From positions 162,826-226,825 of the forward strand of contig NZ_NSEA01000011.1 in assembly GCF_002734285.1 (NCBI RefSeq): a stretch of DNA of 64,000 nucleotides. Reading direction: 5' to 3'. The notes below the pieces were generated by a model. It ran no database searches. It was not told where the DNA came from and worked only from the letters and a program-made list of their open reading frames with translations. The translations under genes and the position numbers were made by a program. Origin of the DNA: Fredinandcohnia onubensis. GTDB lineage: Bacteria > Bacillota > Bacilli > Bacillales > Bacillaceae_L. Shown in pieces: positions 26,201 to 35,130 of the stretch (position 1 is the first letter of the stretch; each line of letters opens with the position of its first letter).

Positions 26201-28489
26201 ATTTGTGATATTCACTACATTTAATTGTAAAGGTGCCTTTGAATCACTTAAGAATAAAAATTCAAAGTGTTCTTCAAACTGTGTAATCTTTTCATGAACT
26301 ACTTTTGCGAGATACTGACTTGCATCTGATACTGTTACTTCTCGCACTGGTTTAAATCGAATCCATTCAGGTGCATGACTTTGGCTATCTGGCTTATAGA
26401 GTTGATCGTGATCGTTGTAAATAAATGGAATTAACGAATCAGGTTTAAGACGACTGAGAATCATATTATCTATTGGTTCTTGTCCAACCTTTTCAGTTAA
26501 ATATAGTTGATATGCAACCACAATCGGATGGAAAGGCGTAAAGTAAACTTCGTTAGCTGCAACCATTACTCCTAGTTTATTTAAATTTCTTCCTTTATTT
26601 CCAGGGGCTTTTCCCTCTTCGAAGGATTTGATTTGCCTTAAATATTCTTGTAGATAATCTTGTGCACGTTTCTTTAGTTCGTCGGAATAATAACATAAGC
26701 TAGGTATGCTATTAATTCTAAAATATTGTATAAACCTACTATAAGCTTCCCGCAGGTCTTCATTTAATTCTAGACTAACTGGAACGACTTCTTCCGAATC
26801 AAGAATGGCTGATTGAATATTGTTTTCTACCCATTTTTGCTCCCATTCAAAAAAAGTTTTATATTCCTTGTGAGTATAATACTCATTATTCCCAATCATC
26901 AGCCTATTGTTTTGAAACTTAAAGTCTTTTGCTTCTTCTCTTTTCATTTTCCATATTCGCATTCCTGTAATTGGTGTTGCTTCAGGTAAGTCATTTTTTA
27001 ATCGAATCGGAATTCTACAACCGTTATCTTCTACAGTGATTAATAATTGGTCATCATCATCAAAAGCTTCTGGTTGAGGTATTAATGTAATTTCAGTATC
27101 TTCAGGAATTTGAATTATTTCATCCGCACTTACAATTTCAATTGATTCACTATTATAACCATCACCAAATTTGATTTCTTCTATATCTGATTCAAGTTCA
27201 AGGCAATTATTACTTACGTTTACAAAATACTTAGTTTTCAGATCTTTCAATGTAACTTCATTACATGGGAAGATTGCGATATGAAATTCGCTTCCCAGTG
27301 ATGCTTTACCTTCGTGTTTATATGCAATTTTAATAAAGGTTGTTTTATCCTTAGATGCAGGTATCTCAAACGTTGCATTAATTTTACCGACATTTAGTGT
27401 AACGTCAGAACCTTTTGAAATAGTGAAAAATTCCTTGGATAAGCTCTTTACTTCACTTCCTTCAATTTCAAAATTCACATGAAGTGATACTGATTCTTCT
27501 TGGTTTGGATTAAAAATTATTATCTGCCGCTTTCTTTGCCCAGCAGAAGTTTCGGAAAGTGCGCGATCCCAAATAACAAGTTCTTTATCAATACTTATTT
27601 TTTTCAACTCTACTTTTGTTTTTTTGCTTTCTTTTATTTTCTCTTCAGCAAATCTTGCAATATCTGAGAAACTTTCTTCGGCCCAATCTTCTTTCTTGAG
27701 TTCCTGAACACCTTTTTGAGTGAATTTTTGTCCTAATTCTTCATCAAGAGAACCACCAAAATCATGAACTTTTTGAACATATTCAAACAATTCTCTGTTC
27801 TTCATTAGTCGATCATTTAATTTATTTCCTTTTAACGTAGAAAGTTCATTATCCTTAAACAAACCAAATTTCTTGTAATCTTTATCTTCTACTTTCCCTT
27901 TTGAGAGCACTTCAAATATTTCTTCAAAATCAAGTAATGTTACTTGTTGAAAAAAATGGTCATCCATTAATCGCTTTAAATTATCTAAAAGAATAATTAC
28001 CTCAGTTGACGTTAAATTACTCTTTTCAATGTCTGTTTTTAATTGTTGAAATAACGAACTTGGATGTAGCGGCATTCCTTCTTTTTGAAGATTACTACTA
28101 CCTCCTTCGATACTATCAAGTTGCTCCGAAACTATACTAAATAGTGCAGTTTTCTCCCAAACACCTTGTTGTTCCCCTACTTGATTTCTTAATGTTACTA
28201 AAAAGTCAGGCTTAACATTACTAGATGTATTAGCGAACACCAGATTGACATTGTTTATATTTATTCCAAATGTACTATAGGGTTCACCCATATTGTGTTG
28301 ATAAGTAAAAGGTATAGCATCTTCATGATTTTTAAAAACTTCAACTAATTCTTCAACTTCACCATGTGTATCTAATTGCAAATAAAAACGATCGCCTGGC
28401 TTTATTTCAGTTTCCTTAAAAAACTTTAACAAAACATCACTTAAATACTTATAGTATTGGTTTAACATATTGAGCATCACCACTATCAC
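23279..28489 (-). CDS. dptH: Phosphorothioation-dependent restriction protein DptH
   Basis: Very large protein, about 1736 aa, of the DptFGH restriction complex that attacks DNA lacking phosphorothioate. The C-terminal third is a HerA/FtsK-like ATPase: Walker A GNSGQGKTY near residue 1400, Walker B PVVMDEAQN near 1613. Around residues 1120-1140, HSDDLLLVGLE followed by YPVEVKIG fits a PD-(D/E)XK nuclease core (D and E-x-K); this is my reading, not a search result. The N-terminal 1000 residues contain beta-rich segments I cannot assign. Start is uncertain (28489, 28477 or 28468); all overlap the end of dptG, so the two are coupled. Confidence 0.9.
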   Translation of the reverse strand: MIVVMLNMLNQYYKYLSDVLLKFFKETEIKPGDRFYLQLDTHGEVEELVEVFKNHEDAIPFTYQHNMGEPYSTFGININNVNLVFANTSSNVKPDFLVTLRNQVGEQQGVWEKTALFSIVSEQLDSIEGGSSNLQKEGMPLHPSSLFQQLKTDIEKSNLTSTEVIILLDNLKRLMDDHFFQQVTLLDFEEIFEVLSKGKVEDKDYKKFGLFKDNELSTLKGNKLNDRLMKNRELFEYVQKVHDFGGSLDEELGQKFTQKGVQELKKEDWAEESFSDIARFAEEKIKESKKTKVELKKISIDKELVIWDRALSETSAGQRKRQIIIFNPNQEESVSLHVNFEIEGSEVKSLSKEFFTISKGSDVTLNVGKINATFEIPASKDKTTFIKIAYKHEGKASLGSEFHIAIFPCNEVTLKDLKTKYFVNVSNNCLELESDIEEIKFGDGYNSESIEIVSADEIIQIPEDTEITLIPQPEAFDDDDQLLITVEDNGCRIPIRLKNDLPEATPITGMRIWKMKREEAKDFKFQNNRLMIGNNEYYTHKEYKTFFEWEQKWVENNIQSAILDSEEVVPVSLELNEDLREAYSRFIQYFRINSIPSLCYYSDELKKRAQDYLQEYLRQIKSFEEGKAPGNKGRNLNKLGVMVAANEVYFTPFHPIVVAYQLYLTEKVGQEPIDNMILSRLKPDSLIPFIYNDHDQLYKPDSQSHAPEWIRFKPVREVTVSDASQYLAKVVHEKITQFEEHFEFLFLSDSKAPLQLNVVNITNDKEILRGIVNWIIEKIEEKGPDELKPVEVSLYMDISQQSAFDEFSRMEKLEQVKSYLNINLKSSKYDESDILRFIRENLFYFKHSNDEKSYRYGHISFYKMHAQQHRAHLPMKDMVTGISLDGVFSTVPSMKGEENYRSGFGIKGCQIDDNILLQTAFFANELAANMFNGGNDTYKKGEGIVSRTDIEDEETLSKIFDASYWVTFIDPSVDLEFFQKYDRNLVVIHYNDQFTSSSRYDAITVTDKSNQFNSVIKEILVNKDIEVTEENIVNTIKAFNTFNGEWLLRIAGSKGHFDREKLSIISAIKYSLAYFNHPKILWVPISLEEILRVAGAVSLNKREGVFTAKNLGVTGKHSDDLLLVGLEHGDTLKLHYYPVEVKIGNNPSGVFEKAKEQIYNTRKLFDNELIYKDGKKTFKNQFYRNFFAQIFIANAKKIKQSELWDEGDYKLSEEIIEKLLSDDYEVSTDLKSLIGEGAIISFQKDAYLRTSSLEDNVTILNLTLHDGFEGIVKSIQNLTEKIQTGKTDFVKERLISYNYKYERSSEQETNFEEKIDHVSQDNEESDLNIIDSSNLDNKQTTVVVDENDGIELPNDNERTDSTPLEKVRILIGKALNSNKQIYWEYGNKNLANRHLLISGNSGQGKTYFMQCLLLEKAKQGISSIVIDYTEGFLPNQLEPEFVEYLGNNLKQSVVYNERFPINPFKRNVRDIGGLTFPENETDVAERIKSVFGAVYSTLGIQQLNAIYEATINGLHKYGDSMDLQKLKLELEEEGSNYAKTALSQIRPLIDRNPFNNSSELDWKEIIESDGQVFVIQLTGYPRDVQLMITEFILWDLWNYAVRNGNKNIPMPVVMDEAQNLDHTENSPSARILQEGRKFGWSAWYATQFLKSQLDASELARLQMASEKVYFAPPDQEVSYIAGSLSYNPNDKKEWEKKLSSLKKGQCIVNGPVLDDRGELTQPIVTVVNITPLWERI

Positions 28490-29858
28490 TTTTCTTTTCT
28501 ATTATATTTAAATTATCTAGAAGTTCCGTTACTTCTTTAACAGAATACCGATCTAACGCAACTCCCCTTTTTTCAAATTCCTCGAATAGTTTCTTAAGTG
28601 GAATTCTGTCATCTTTCACACTAACCGCAGTTAGTAAAAGTACAAAATCCTGAGTTAAGTTTAAGGTATAGCCAAGATTTCCTCTTGCTTTAAGGAATTT
28701 TCCAATTGCAGCATCCTCAACTGCTTCACCGTATTTTTTTACTACTTGAGTACTCATACCCTCTTCTAAACAATGAAATAATTGTTCAAATGCCTCTGAA
28801 AGTGTGTTTTTTTCATTAATTTCAAATTTCAAATGAGCTCTTTCATGATATTTATGAACCCATTGATTAATACTTTGAATAAATTCTTGACAATCCTTGT
28901 CATCTTGTAAGAATTCATTTAACTCGTTATAGGTAAAAAATCTTTCCCCATCCTCATTTTTAGTATTGTGACTTAACTGGGAAAGAGTGTGAATATGAAC
29001 GAAGAGATCCTTTGTTCTTTCTTTCAAGCTCTTGTATCCTCCAACACTTGCTGCATTTCTTCTTTTGTTTAAAGACTCCCAATCAAGCGCAAAATACAAT
29101 GGTTCAACCTTTGAATAATCCGCACTATCAAATTTCGAAAACTTCAATGTGATCTGTGAAAGATAAAGAAAATAATAAAATTGAACTAGATCTGGATAAT
29201 GCTCTAGAAAATAATCTCTGTATTTACTGATATAGATAAAATCCTCTTTAAACAAATCTGAGACTACTTTTAATAAAGGTCTAAACGACTTGGTTGAATT
29301 ATTGTTTTGTTTTTGTAGTGACCCTAAATTATCAAGGACTAGTGTTGTAAGAATATCTTCGCCAGCTTTATTTAAAAATACATCTTGAAACTTTGTTGAC
29401 TCATCAACCAAAATATCAAACGAGAATTTAGCGATCCTTATTTCTTCGTTCCTTAATGCCTTCTTTTTCTCATTAGATAATGGATAGTAATTAAAAATAT
29501 ACGGATGAATTGATTTTATATCACCGTCTTGACCAAAAAGGTGAGATTGTAAAAAATGATTTAAATCCAATCGAATATCATCATTTTCACACTCAACCTT
29601 TTCCGAAATTCGAGAAACTAATGGATCAGCCTCTTCATACTCCAACTCATCAGAATCTTTTTGTTTATCTAATTTCAAATCAGAAATTTGTCTAGTAAAT
29701 TCTCCTAAAACCTTTTGAAATCTATCTCTTATAACAGTTGTTTTCCTACTGGAATTGAAAGGCAAGATACTCTCAATATTTCCAGTATCATGGATGACTC
29801 CGTCTCTGTTTTTTTTCTCTTTTATTAATTTTTCTAGATCTTCTATTAACAACCTCAT
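28449..29858 (-). CDS. dptG: Phosphorothioation-dependent restriction protein DptG
   Basis: Protein of 469 aa, recognised by its fixed place between dptF and dptH and its overall character: hydrophilic, helical, no nucleotide-binding motif. Blocks such as HPYIFNYYPLSNEKKKALR and QFYYFLYLSQITLKFSKFD are the most conserved-looking. It is required for restriction in characterised systems; its biochemical task is unclear. The start ATG overlaps the dptF stop by 4 nt, and its end overlaps dptH, so dptFGH are read as one coupled unit. Confidence 0.88.
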   Translation of the reverse strand: MRLLIEDLEKLIKEKKNRDGVIHDTGNIESILPFNSSRKTTVIRDRFQKVLGEFTRQISDLKLDKQKDSDELEYEEADPLVSRISEKVECENDDIRLDLNHFLQSHLFGQDGDIKSIHPYIFNYYPLSNEKKKALRNEEIRIAKFSFDILVDESTKFQDVFLNKAGEDILTTLVLDNLGSLQKQNNNSTKSFRPLLKVVSDLFKEDFIYISKYRDYFLEHYPDLVQFYYFLYLSQITLKFSKFDSADYSKVEPLYFALDWESLNKRRNAASVGGYKSLKERTKDLFVHIHTLSQLSHNTKNEDGERFFTYNELNEFLQDDKDCQEFIQSINQWVHKYHERAHLKFEINEKNTLSEAFEQLFHCLEEGMSTQVVKKYGEAVEDAAIGKFLKARGNLGYTLNLTQDFVLLLTAVSVKDDRIPLKKLFEEFEKRGVALDRYSVKEVTELLDNLNIIEKKSDSGDAQYVKPIL

Positions 29859-32203
29859 TGGCCTTGCTCCTTCTTGAACTCATAACCACCAAATAATCCC
29901 TTTGATAAGGTATATTTTTTATTTTCCGAAGGGATATGAATTAGTACTGCTTCACTTTGATTACCAAACTTCATTATATGGTCTAAAAACTCAACAAATT
30001 TTATTGCATCCTCTTCGTCCTTTTTGTTTGGACAATACCCTTTTAAGACTTTTGATAAGAGATCATAGAGCGGATAATCAACATCCAATTCTATTTTCTC
30101 ATTGTTATTTCCAGTAAACACCACATGAAAGGTTTGTCTAAAGCTTGTAAGAACTTCATCATTAATAGGAACTAAATGTGCCATACTTGGTTTAGGTGAT
30201 AATGCCTGTGCAATTCTAAAACGTTCATTTGGCTTATTAATATAAACATATCCATTTTGCGGACTTCCACGCCATTTAAAAATGGTCTGAATGACTTCTT
30301 TGTAGAATGACTCAACTTGTTTTTTATCAGCCTTATTAAAATGATAAAGATACTTCATATAATTCTTATATGAAGGTTTAACCGCATCTTTTGCAAACTC
30401 TTTATTTGTTAAGTAAGTTAATCTAACCAGCGATTTGCTAAATTCATAAACTAACTCTTCAGGTATTTCATTTTGATTAGATACAGGCTCCAACCACTTT
30501 TTTCCCAACGAGTGTAATGTGTATTTTTTAATGATTGTACCCCAATCACTCAAAGTATTTATATCAATATTTATCTGATCTATCACTTGGGAACGTAAAT
30601 GAATTGGATCTAAATAAGAGATTGTTTTTAAAATTACAGACCTGTCTTTTCTTGTAAACAATAAACTAGGGACTGTTTGATTTAATTTTTCAAATGCATT
30701 CCATTCAAAATCGGATAACTCTGTATAAGATTCCGGAATAATCAAATCTGCAATAAAATTGTAAAAAGCTCTCGCAGAAATAACTAATTTATTTCGGACA
30801 ATGCCTTGAATTACTAATTGGATAATTTCACTTTGAACATTTTCATCCATTAAAAACTCAAAATTCTCATGTATAACACCGTTAACTTTCCTCTTTAAAT
30901 CCTCTTCATACGCTAAATAAAATGGATTATTACTATCTTTTGTAAAAACTTTACTAAAGATTTGCGAATAAAAAGATGATTTAGGTCCATTTTCTGTAAG
31001 TTCATACGCTTGGTAATCACTAAAACCAATTAGATTAAACCCGTCCTTACTAAACTTTGTTGTAACCTTTTGACTAAATAACCCACTTGCATCAATAAAT
31101 TCTTTGAGTTTGTTAAAAGTTTTACCTTCATGTTCATGTAAAAGGAAGTTATGAAGAACTCCTAAATTTATAGCAAGGATCACTTTATCATTTGATTGCT
31201 CTATTTTTTGATCTGAAAAACCATCCAGTAGTTCAGATAGTGTTTCAATAGCGTTTTTATTTGGACTAAAGCTTTCTGTTGCATCGTTTAGTACTGTGTA
31301 TTTTTTGATGATTTCTGGCCACTTTTCGTTAAAATAAGCTAGTAAATGGGATTTCCCGTCTCCTACACTTCCTGATAATAAAATTAATTCTGCATTTACC
31401 GAATCATGGGTTTTATTTAGCATATCTTCAAAGTCATTTTGTATTTCCCTCTTCACATGCATATAATCCTTAAACTTGCTAAATGAATTTGCGTTTTCTA
31501 CTGCTTCCTGAGAAGATTCCCTAAGTCTTTTTAACTCTCTTAACAAATAACTTCTACCCTCTGATAAATCCAAAGGAAACAGTGTCTCTTTATTATCATC
31601 TTTATCTAGTCTCTGTTCTTTTGATTTTTCTAATTCTTCATTGATTTGATCAGAAAAAGTTTCATCCTTCTCCTCTTTTTTAGTAAGGTCAAGATACTGT
31701 CCCAATTTTCCACGAAGAGCATCTTCTATCAGTGACTGTATATCGTCTAATTCAAATCCTTTTTTTGGTGGACTTGGATCTCTATATTTAGGAATTTCAA
31801 TATTTGCAGAGTAAACTTCGGTAAACCAAACCCCTAATTTATACATCTCTTTGAAAATTTTAATAGCTTCGATAATATCAGGTTTAAAGGACGCTTCGTG
31901 AACAGCCTTGTTCCCTACAATTCTAATTGATGTAAGTGTTTGTTGTATTTCTCGATTAATTATACCCTCTCTAGTAAGGTACGATATTCGATCATAATGT
32001 GTTGGAAGATTTGAATAATCAACATTTTCTCTTCCTAAAACATCCTTAATTATCTCCTCCGCAAATAAACGGGCTTTAATAACACAACCTTTTGGATCTT
32101 CGTAAATACTATTTTCTATTTCTTTCGCATTTTCAGCAGCATCTTTATTTAACGCTTCCATAAACCTAAAAAGATATTGTTGTTCCAACTGTTTCCACTC
32201 CAT
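29855..32203 (-). CDS. dptF: Phosphorothioation-dependent restriction protein DptF with N-terminal DUF4145-like domain
   Basis: Protein of 782 aa, first gene of the restriction operon. Residues 1-145 resemble DUF4145/HEPN-like domains at the start of type I restriction subunits: dPkgcvikARlfaEeiik... then RIVGNKAVHE. The His spacing (R-x7-H) is outside the usual catalytic HEPN motif, so a structural role is more likely than an RNase. The P-loop ATPase follows, with GSVGDGKSH near residue 280. The charged linker 165-215 joins both. The start ATG lacks a clear ribosome-binding site. It is divergent from dndB with a 207-nt gap. Confidence 0.9.
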   Translation of the reverse strand: MEWKQLEQQYLFRFMEALNKDAAENAKEIENSIYEDPKGCVIKARLFAEEIIKDVLGRENVDYSNLPTHYDRISYLTREGIINREIQQTLTSIRIVGNKAVHEASFKPDIIEAIKIFKEMYKLGVWFTEVYSANIEIPKYRDPSPPKKGFELDDIQSLIEDALRGKLGQYLDLTKKEEKDETFSDQINEELEKSKEQRLDKDDNKETLFPLDLSEGRSYLLRELKRLRESSQEAVENANSFSKFKDYMHVKREIQNDFEDMLNKTHDSVNAELILLSGSVGDGKSHLLAYFNEKWPEIIKKYTVLNDATESFSPNKNAIETLSELLDGFSDQKIEQSNDKVILAINLGVLHNFLLHEHEGKTFNKLKEFIDASGLFSQKVTTKFSKDGFNLIGFSDYQAYELTENGPKSSFYSQIFSKVFTKDSNNPFYLAYEEDLKRKVNGVIHENFEFLMDENVQSEIIQLVIQGIVRNKLVISARAFYNFIADLIIPESYTELSDFEWNAFEKLNQTVPSLLFTRKDRSVILKTISYLDPIHLRSQVIDQINIDINTLSDWGTIIKKYTLHSLGKKWLEPVSNQNEIPEELVYEFSKSLVRLTYLTNKEFAKDAVKPSYKNYMKYLYHFNKADKKQVESFYKEVIQTIFKWRGSPQNGYVYINKPNERFRIAQALSPKPSMAHLVPINDEVLTSFRQTFHVVFTGNNNEKIELDVDYPLYDLLSKVLKGYCPNKKDEEDAIKFVEFLDHIMKFGNQSEAVLIHIPSENKKYTLSKGLFGGYEFKKEQGQ

Positions 32204-32340
32204 TTAATGAACTTATTTCATTAAGCAAATAATTAGTCATTTTACACTTCCATTTTAACATATCATTCCAGTTTGGACATTCTTTCGACTCACATATAAT
32301 AGTTTTTATCAAAAAATACGAATAAGGGTTCGTTTATTTC

Positions 32341-32393
32341 TTGTAAATGGAATATGATCCGTTTATAATCAAATTATACTTTTACGTACGTAA
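32341..32393 (+). promoter_or_regulatory. dndB promoter with palindromic operator candidate
   Basis: -35 TTGTAA at 32341-32346, 17-nt spacer, -10 TATAAT at 32364-32369. The perfect palindrome TTACGTACGTAA (32382-32393) lies about 6-17 nt after the expected transcription start and before the ribosome-binding site, a place where a repressor would block the operon. DndB homologues are known to act as repressors of dnd operons in some bacteria. Confidence 0.7.
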
Positions 32394-32410
32394 CAAGGAG
32401 GTTTGTCATT

Positions 32411-33511
32411 ATGGATGCAACATTTAGTTATAACTTTCCCGCAATTAGAGGAGTTCAAGCAGGTAAAGAATATTATGTCGCAATGTGCCCTCTTCGAATT
32501 ATTCCAAAAATCTTCCTATTTGATGAGGAGGAAATTCCGCCGGAACATAGGGCACAAAGAATCCTAAACAAAGTAAGAATACCAGAAATAACAAACTACA
32601 TAGTTGAAAACCCGAATGATTATGTATTTTCATCAATTACTGCATCAATTGACGGTGAAATTCAATTTCTACCTTTTAATAAAGATGAAAATTCTTCAAA
32701 TGACTTGGGTCAACTAAGAATCGCACTAGATGCAAGGTTCCTAATAAATGATGGACAACATAGGAGAGCTGCCATAGAAGAAGCACTAAAAATTTCTCCT
32801 GAGCTCGGAAATGAAACTATTTCTGTTGTCTTCTTTTACGATGATGGTTTAAAAAAATCACAACAAATTTTTTCTGATTTAAACAGACATGCTGTAAATA
32901 CTACATCTTCCATTGGTATACTTTATGACCACAGGGACCGCTTATCGATGGTAACAAAAGATATTATAAATTCTATTTCCTTATTAAATAGATACACAGA
33001 TAAAGAGAGAGTTTCCTTATCTAAAAACTCACCAAAAATTTTTGCTTTAAACCATATATTTAATGCCAATTTAAGATTGCTAGGTGTAGCTAAGGGGGAC
33101 CAAATTTCAGATAACGATGAAAAGTTTCTAAAAGATTTTTGGGAAGTCTTTTGTAATTCTATAATCGAATGGAAACAGGTATATAAAAAAGAGCTTTCCC
33201 CTCGTGAGTTAAGAGCAAATTTTATTATTGGACATGCTGTCTTTATTGAGGCTGTTGGTCTAGTGGGTAGATATTTACGTACCTATCACGAGGAAGATTG
33301 GCAAACATATATTGAAAAACTATCTAATATTGATTGGCATAGAAGCAATACAGATCATTGGTTAGGTAGGGCTTTTAATCAAAACGGCCGTATCCAAAAA
33401 ACAACCTATACTATTCAACTGACTTCGAATAAAATTAAACAGTTATTAGAATTGCCATTAACAGAAACAGAGCAGCAATTAGAAGATAAAATCTTTCAAG
33501 GAGTAGTCTAA
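32411..33511 (+). CDS. dndB: DNA sulfur modification protein DndB
   Basis: DGQHR-family protein of 366 aa; the name-giving motif DGQHR is at residues 114-118. DndB is not essential for sulfur addition; in known systems it limits the level of modification and represses the operon. First gene of dndBCDEA. ATG follows AAGGAGGTTTGTCATT. A 12-bp palindrome lies between its promoter and its ribosome-binding site and could be its own target (inference). Confidence 0.93.
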   Translation: MDATFSYNFPAIRGVQAGKEYYVAMCPLRIIPKIFLFDEEEIPPEHRAQRILNKVRIPEITNYIVENPNDYVFSSITASIDGEIQFLPFNKDENSSNDLGQLRIALDARFLINDGQHRRAAIEEALKISPELGNETISVVFFYDDGLKKSQQIFSDLNRHAVNTTSSIGILYDHRDRLSMVTKDIINSISLLNRYTDKERVSLSKNSPKIFALNHIFNANLRLLGVAKGDQISDNDEKFLKDFWEVFCNSIIEWKQVYKKELSPRELRANFIIGHAVFIEAVGLVGRYLRTYHEEDWQTYIEKLSNIDWHRSNTDHWLGRAFNQNGRIQKTTYTIQLTSNKIKQLLELPLTETEQQLEDKIFQGVV

Positions 33512-33512
33512 T

Positions 33513-35111
33513 ATGATAAATGGTCTAATAAGTAACCAATTTAATAAAGAGCAACGATTTTCATTTGTTAATGAAGCTAAAGAACATATAAAAAAGGCAT
33601 ATAAAGAAGACAACCGCCCATGGGTAGTCGGCTATAGTGGTGGTAAAGATTCAACAGTTGTAGTCCAGCTCGTTTTTGAAGCTTTAAGTGAGATGCCTAA
33701 AGAAGAATTGCACAAAAAAGTGTATGTGATCTCTTCGGATACGTTAGTTGAAACACCATTAATCATCAATTCTATTAATCTTACGTTAAGAAGAATACAA
33801 GATGAAGCATTAAATAGAAACTTACCTTTTGAAACACATAAAGTTAAACCTAATGCAAAACAATCTTTCTGGGTAAACATCATAGGAAAAGGCTATCCAG
33901 CCCCAAACCAACAATTTAGATGGTGTACAGACAGATTAAAAATAGATCCTGCAAATCAATTTATTATGGACAAAGTCTCCTCATTTGGAGAGGTAATTAT
34001 GGTATTAGGAGTTCGAGAGGATGAGAGTGCAACTCGTGGCAATGTAATTCGTTCTCATACAGTTGAAGGAAAAACGTTTATGAGACACTCTACCCTATCA
34101 AACGCATACGTATATGCACCCATAAGAAGTTTTACAGTAGATGATGTATGGGATTATTTATTAAATCACCCTTCCCCTTGGGGCGACGATAATTATGAGC
34201 TTCACAAACTTTACCAAGATTCAAATAGCGGGGAATGCCCTCTTGTCGTTGATAAAACGATAAAAGAAAGTGCAGGTTCTTGTGGAAATAGTCGTTTTGG
34301 TTGTTGGGTTTGTACAGTAGTAAATGAAGACAAGGCTTTAACTGGTTTTATACAAAGTGGCCACAATTGGATGAAACCTTTGCTTGATTTCCGAAATTGG
34401 CTATCTTCAATAAGAGATGATAGAACGAAGAGAATGAAATATCGAAAGCACGGACATATCTATTTTAAAGAAGTAAAAATAGTAGACCTTGATAGTAAAC
34501 CACATGTACTCATACCTAAGAAGTCTAGTAGACCAAAACAGTTTATACCACTAGAAAATTATGTGGTTATTAAAAAGGAAGAGCTTAACGCTTATGTTGC
34601 TGAGAATAACATTGATTTGAGTGCACCCGAAGATCAAATGATACTAGTAACATACAATGAAGAGACCCTTGATGGCCGAATTGAAGAGAAGTATGCACAA
34701 CTTGGATTAGGCCCTTATACAATGGATGCAAGAAAAGAGATGTTAACTAAACTATTAGAAGTACAAAGAGATTTAAAACACCCAGAAGATCCACATTACG
34801 AATTAATTAGTATTGAAGAACTAAAAGAGATCAGAAAAATATGGTTTAAGAATGGTGATTGGGAAGATGATATCCCTAAAATCTTCAAGGAAACAATGGG
34901 CTATTCTATAGATTGGGAAGTAGATGATCGTCCATTGTTTGACAAGGACCAGATTTCAGATTTAGAACTTCTTTGTGACCAGTTCAAAGTTGATATTAAA
35001 GTAGTTAAACAATTAATATCAGTTGAAAAAGATTATTCCGGTTATAAAGTACGAAGGGGCTTAATCGAAGAAATTTCAAAAGCACTAAAGCAGGACTATC
35101 TACATTTATAA
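33513..35111 (+). CDS. dndC: DNA phosphorothioation sulfurtransferase DndC
   Basis: PAPS-reductase-like enzyme of 532 aa that activates and transfers sulfur to the DNA backbone using ATP. The PP-loop SGGKDST is at residues 42-48. A [4Fe-4S] cluster is expected on the Cys set SGECP and SCGNSRFGCWVC (about residues 245-268). WCTDRLKI is the conserved substrate segment. The C-terminal third (residues about 350-532) is a helical extension. The start ATG lies one base after the dndB stop, with AAGGAG upstream. It is the only dndC in the window, so both DndD-DndE pairs would have to share it. Confidence 0.96.
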   Translation: MINGLISNQFNKEQRFSFVNEAKEHIKKAYKEDNRPWVVGYSGGKDSTVVVQLVFEALSEMPKEELHKKVYVISSDTLVETPLIINSINLTLRRIQDEALNRNLPFETHKVKPNAKQSFWVNIIGKGYPAPNQQFRWCTDRLKIDPANQFIMDKVSSFGEVIMVLGVREDESATRGNVIRSHTVEGKTFMRHSTLSNAYVYAPIRSFTVDDVWDYLLNHPSPWGDDNYELHKLYQDSNSGECPLVVDKTIKESAGSCGNSRFGCWVCTVVNEDKALTGFIQSGHNWMKPLLDFRNWLSSIRDDRTKRMKYRKHGHIYFKEVKIVDLDSKPHVLIPKKSSRPKQFIPLENYVVIKKEELNAYVAENNIDLSAPEDQMILVTYNEETLDGRIEEKYAQLGLGPYTMDARKEMLTKLLEVQRDLKHPEDPHYELISIEELKEIRKIWFKNGDWEDDIPKIFKETMGYSIDWEVDDRPLFDKDQISDLELLCDQFKVDIKVVKQLISVEKDYSGYKVRRGLIEEISKALKQDYLHL

Positions 35112-35130
35112 TAGAAAATGAGGTCTAAAG

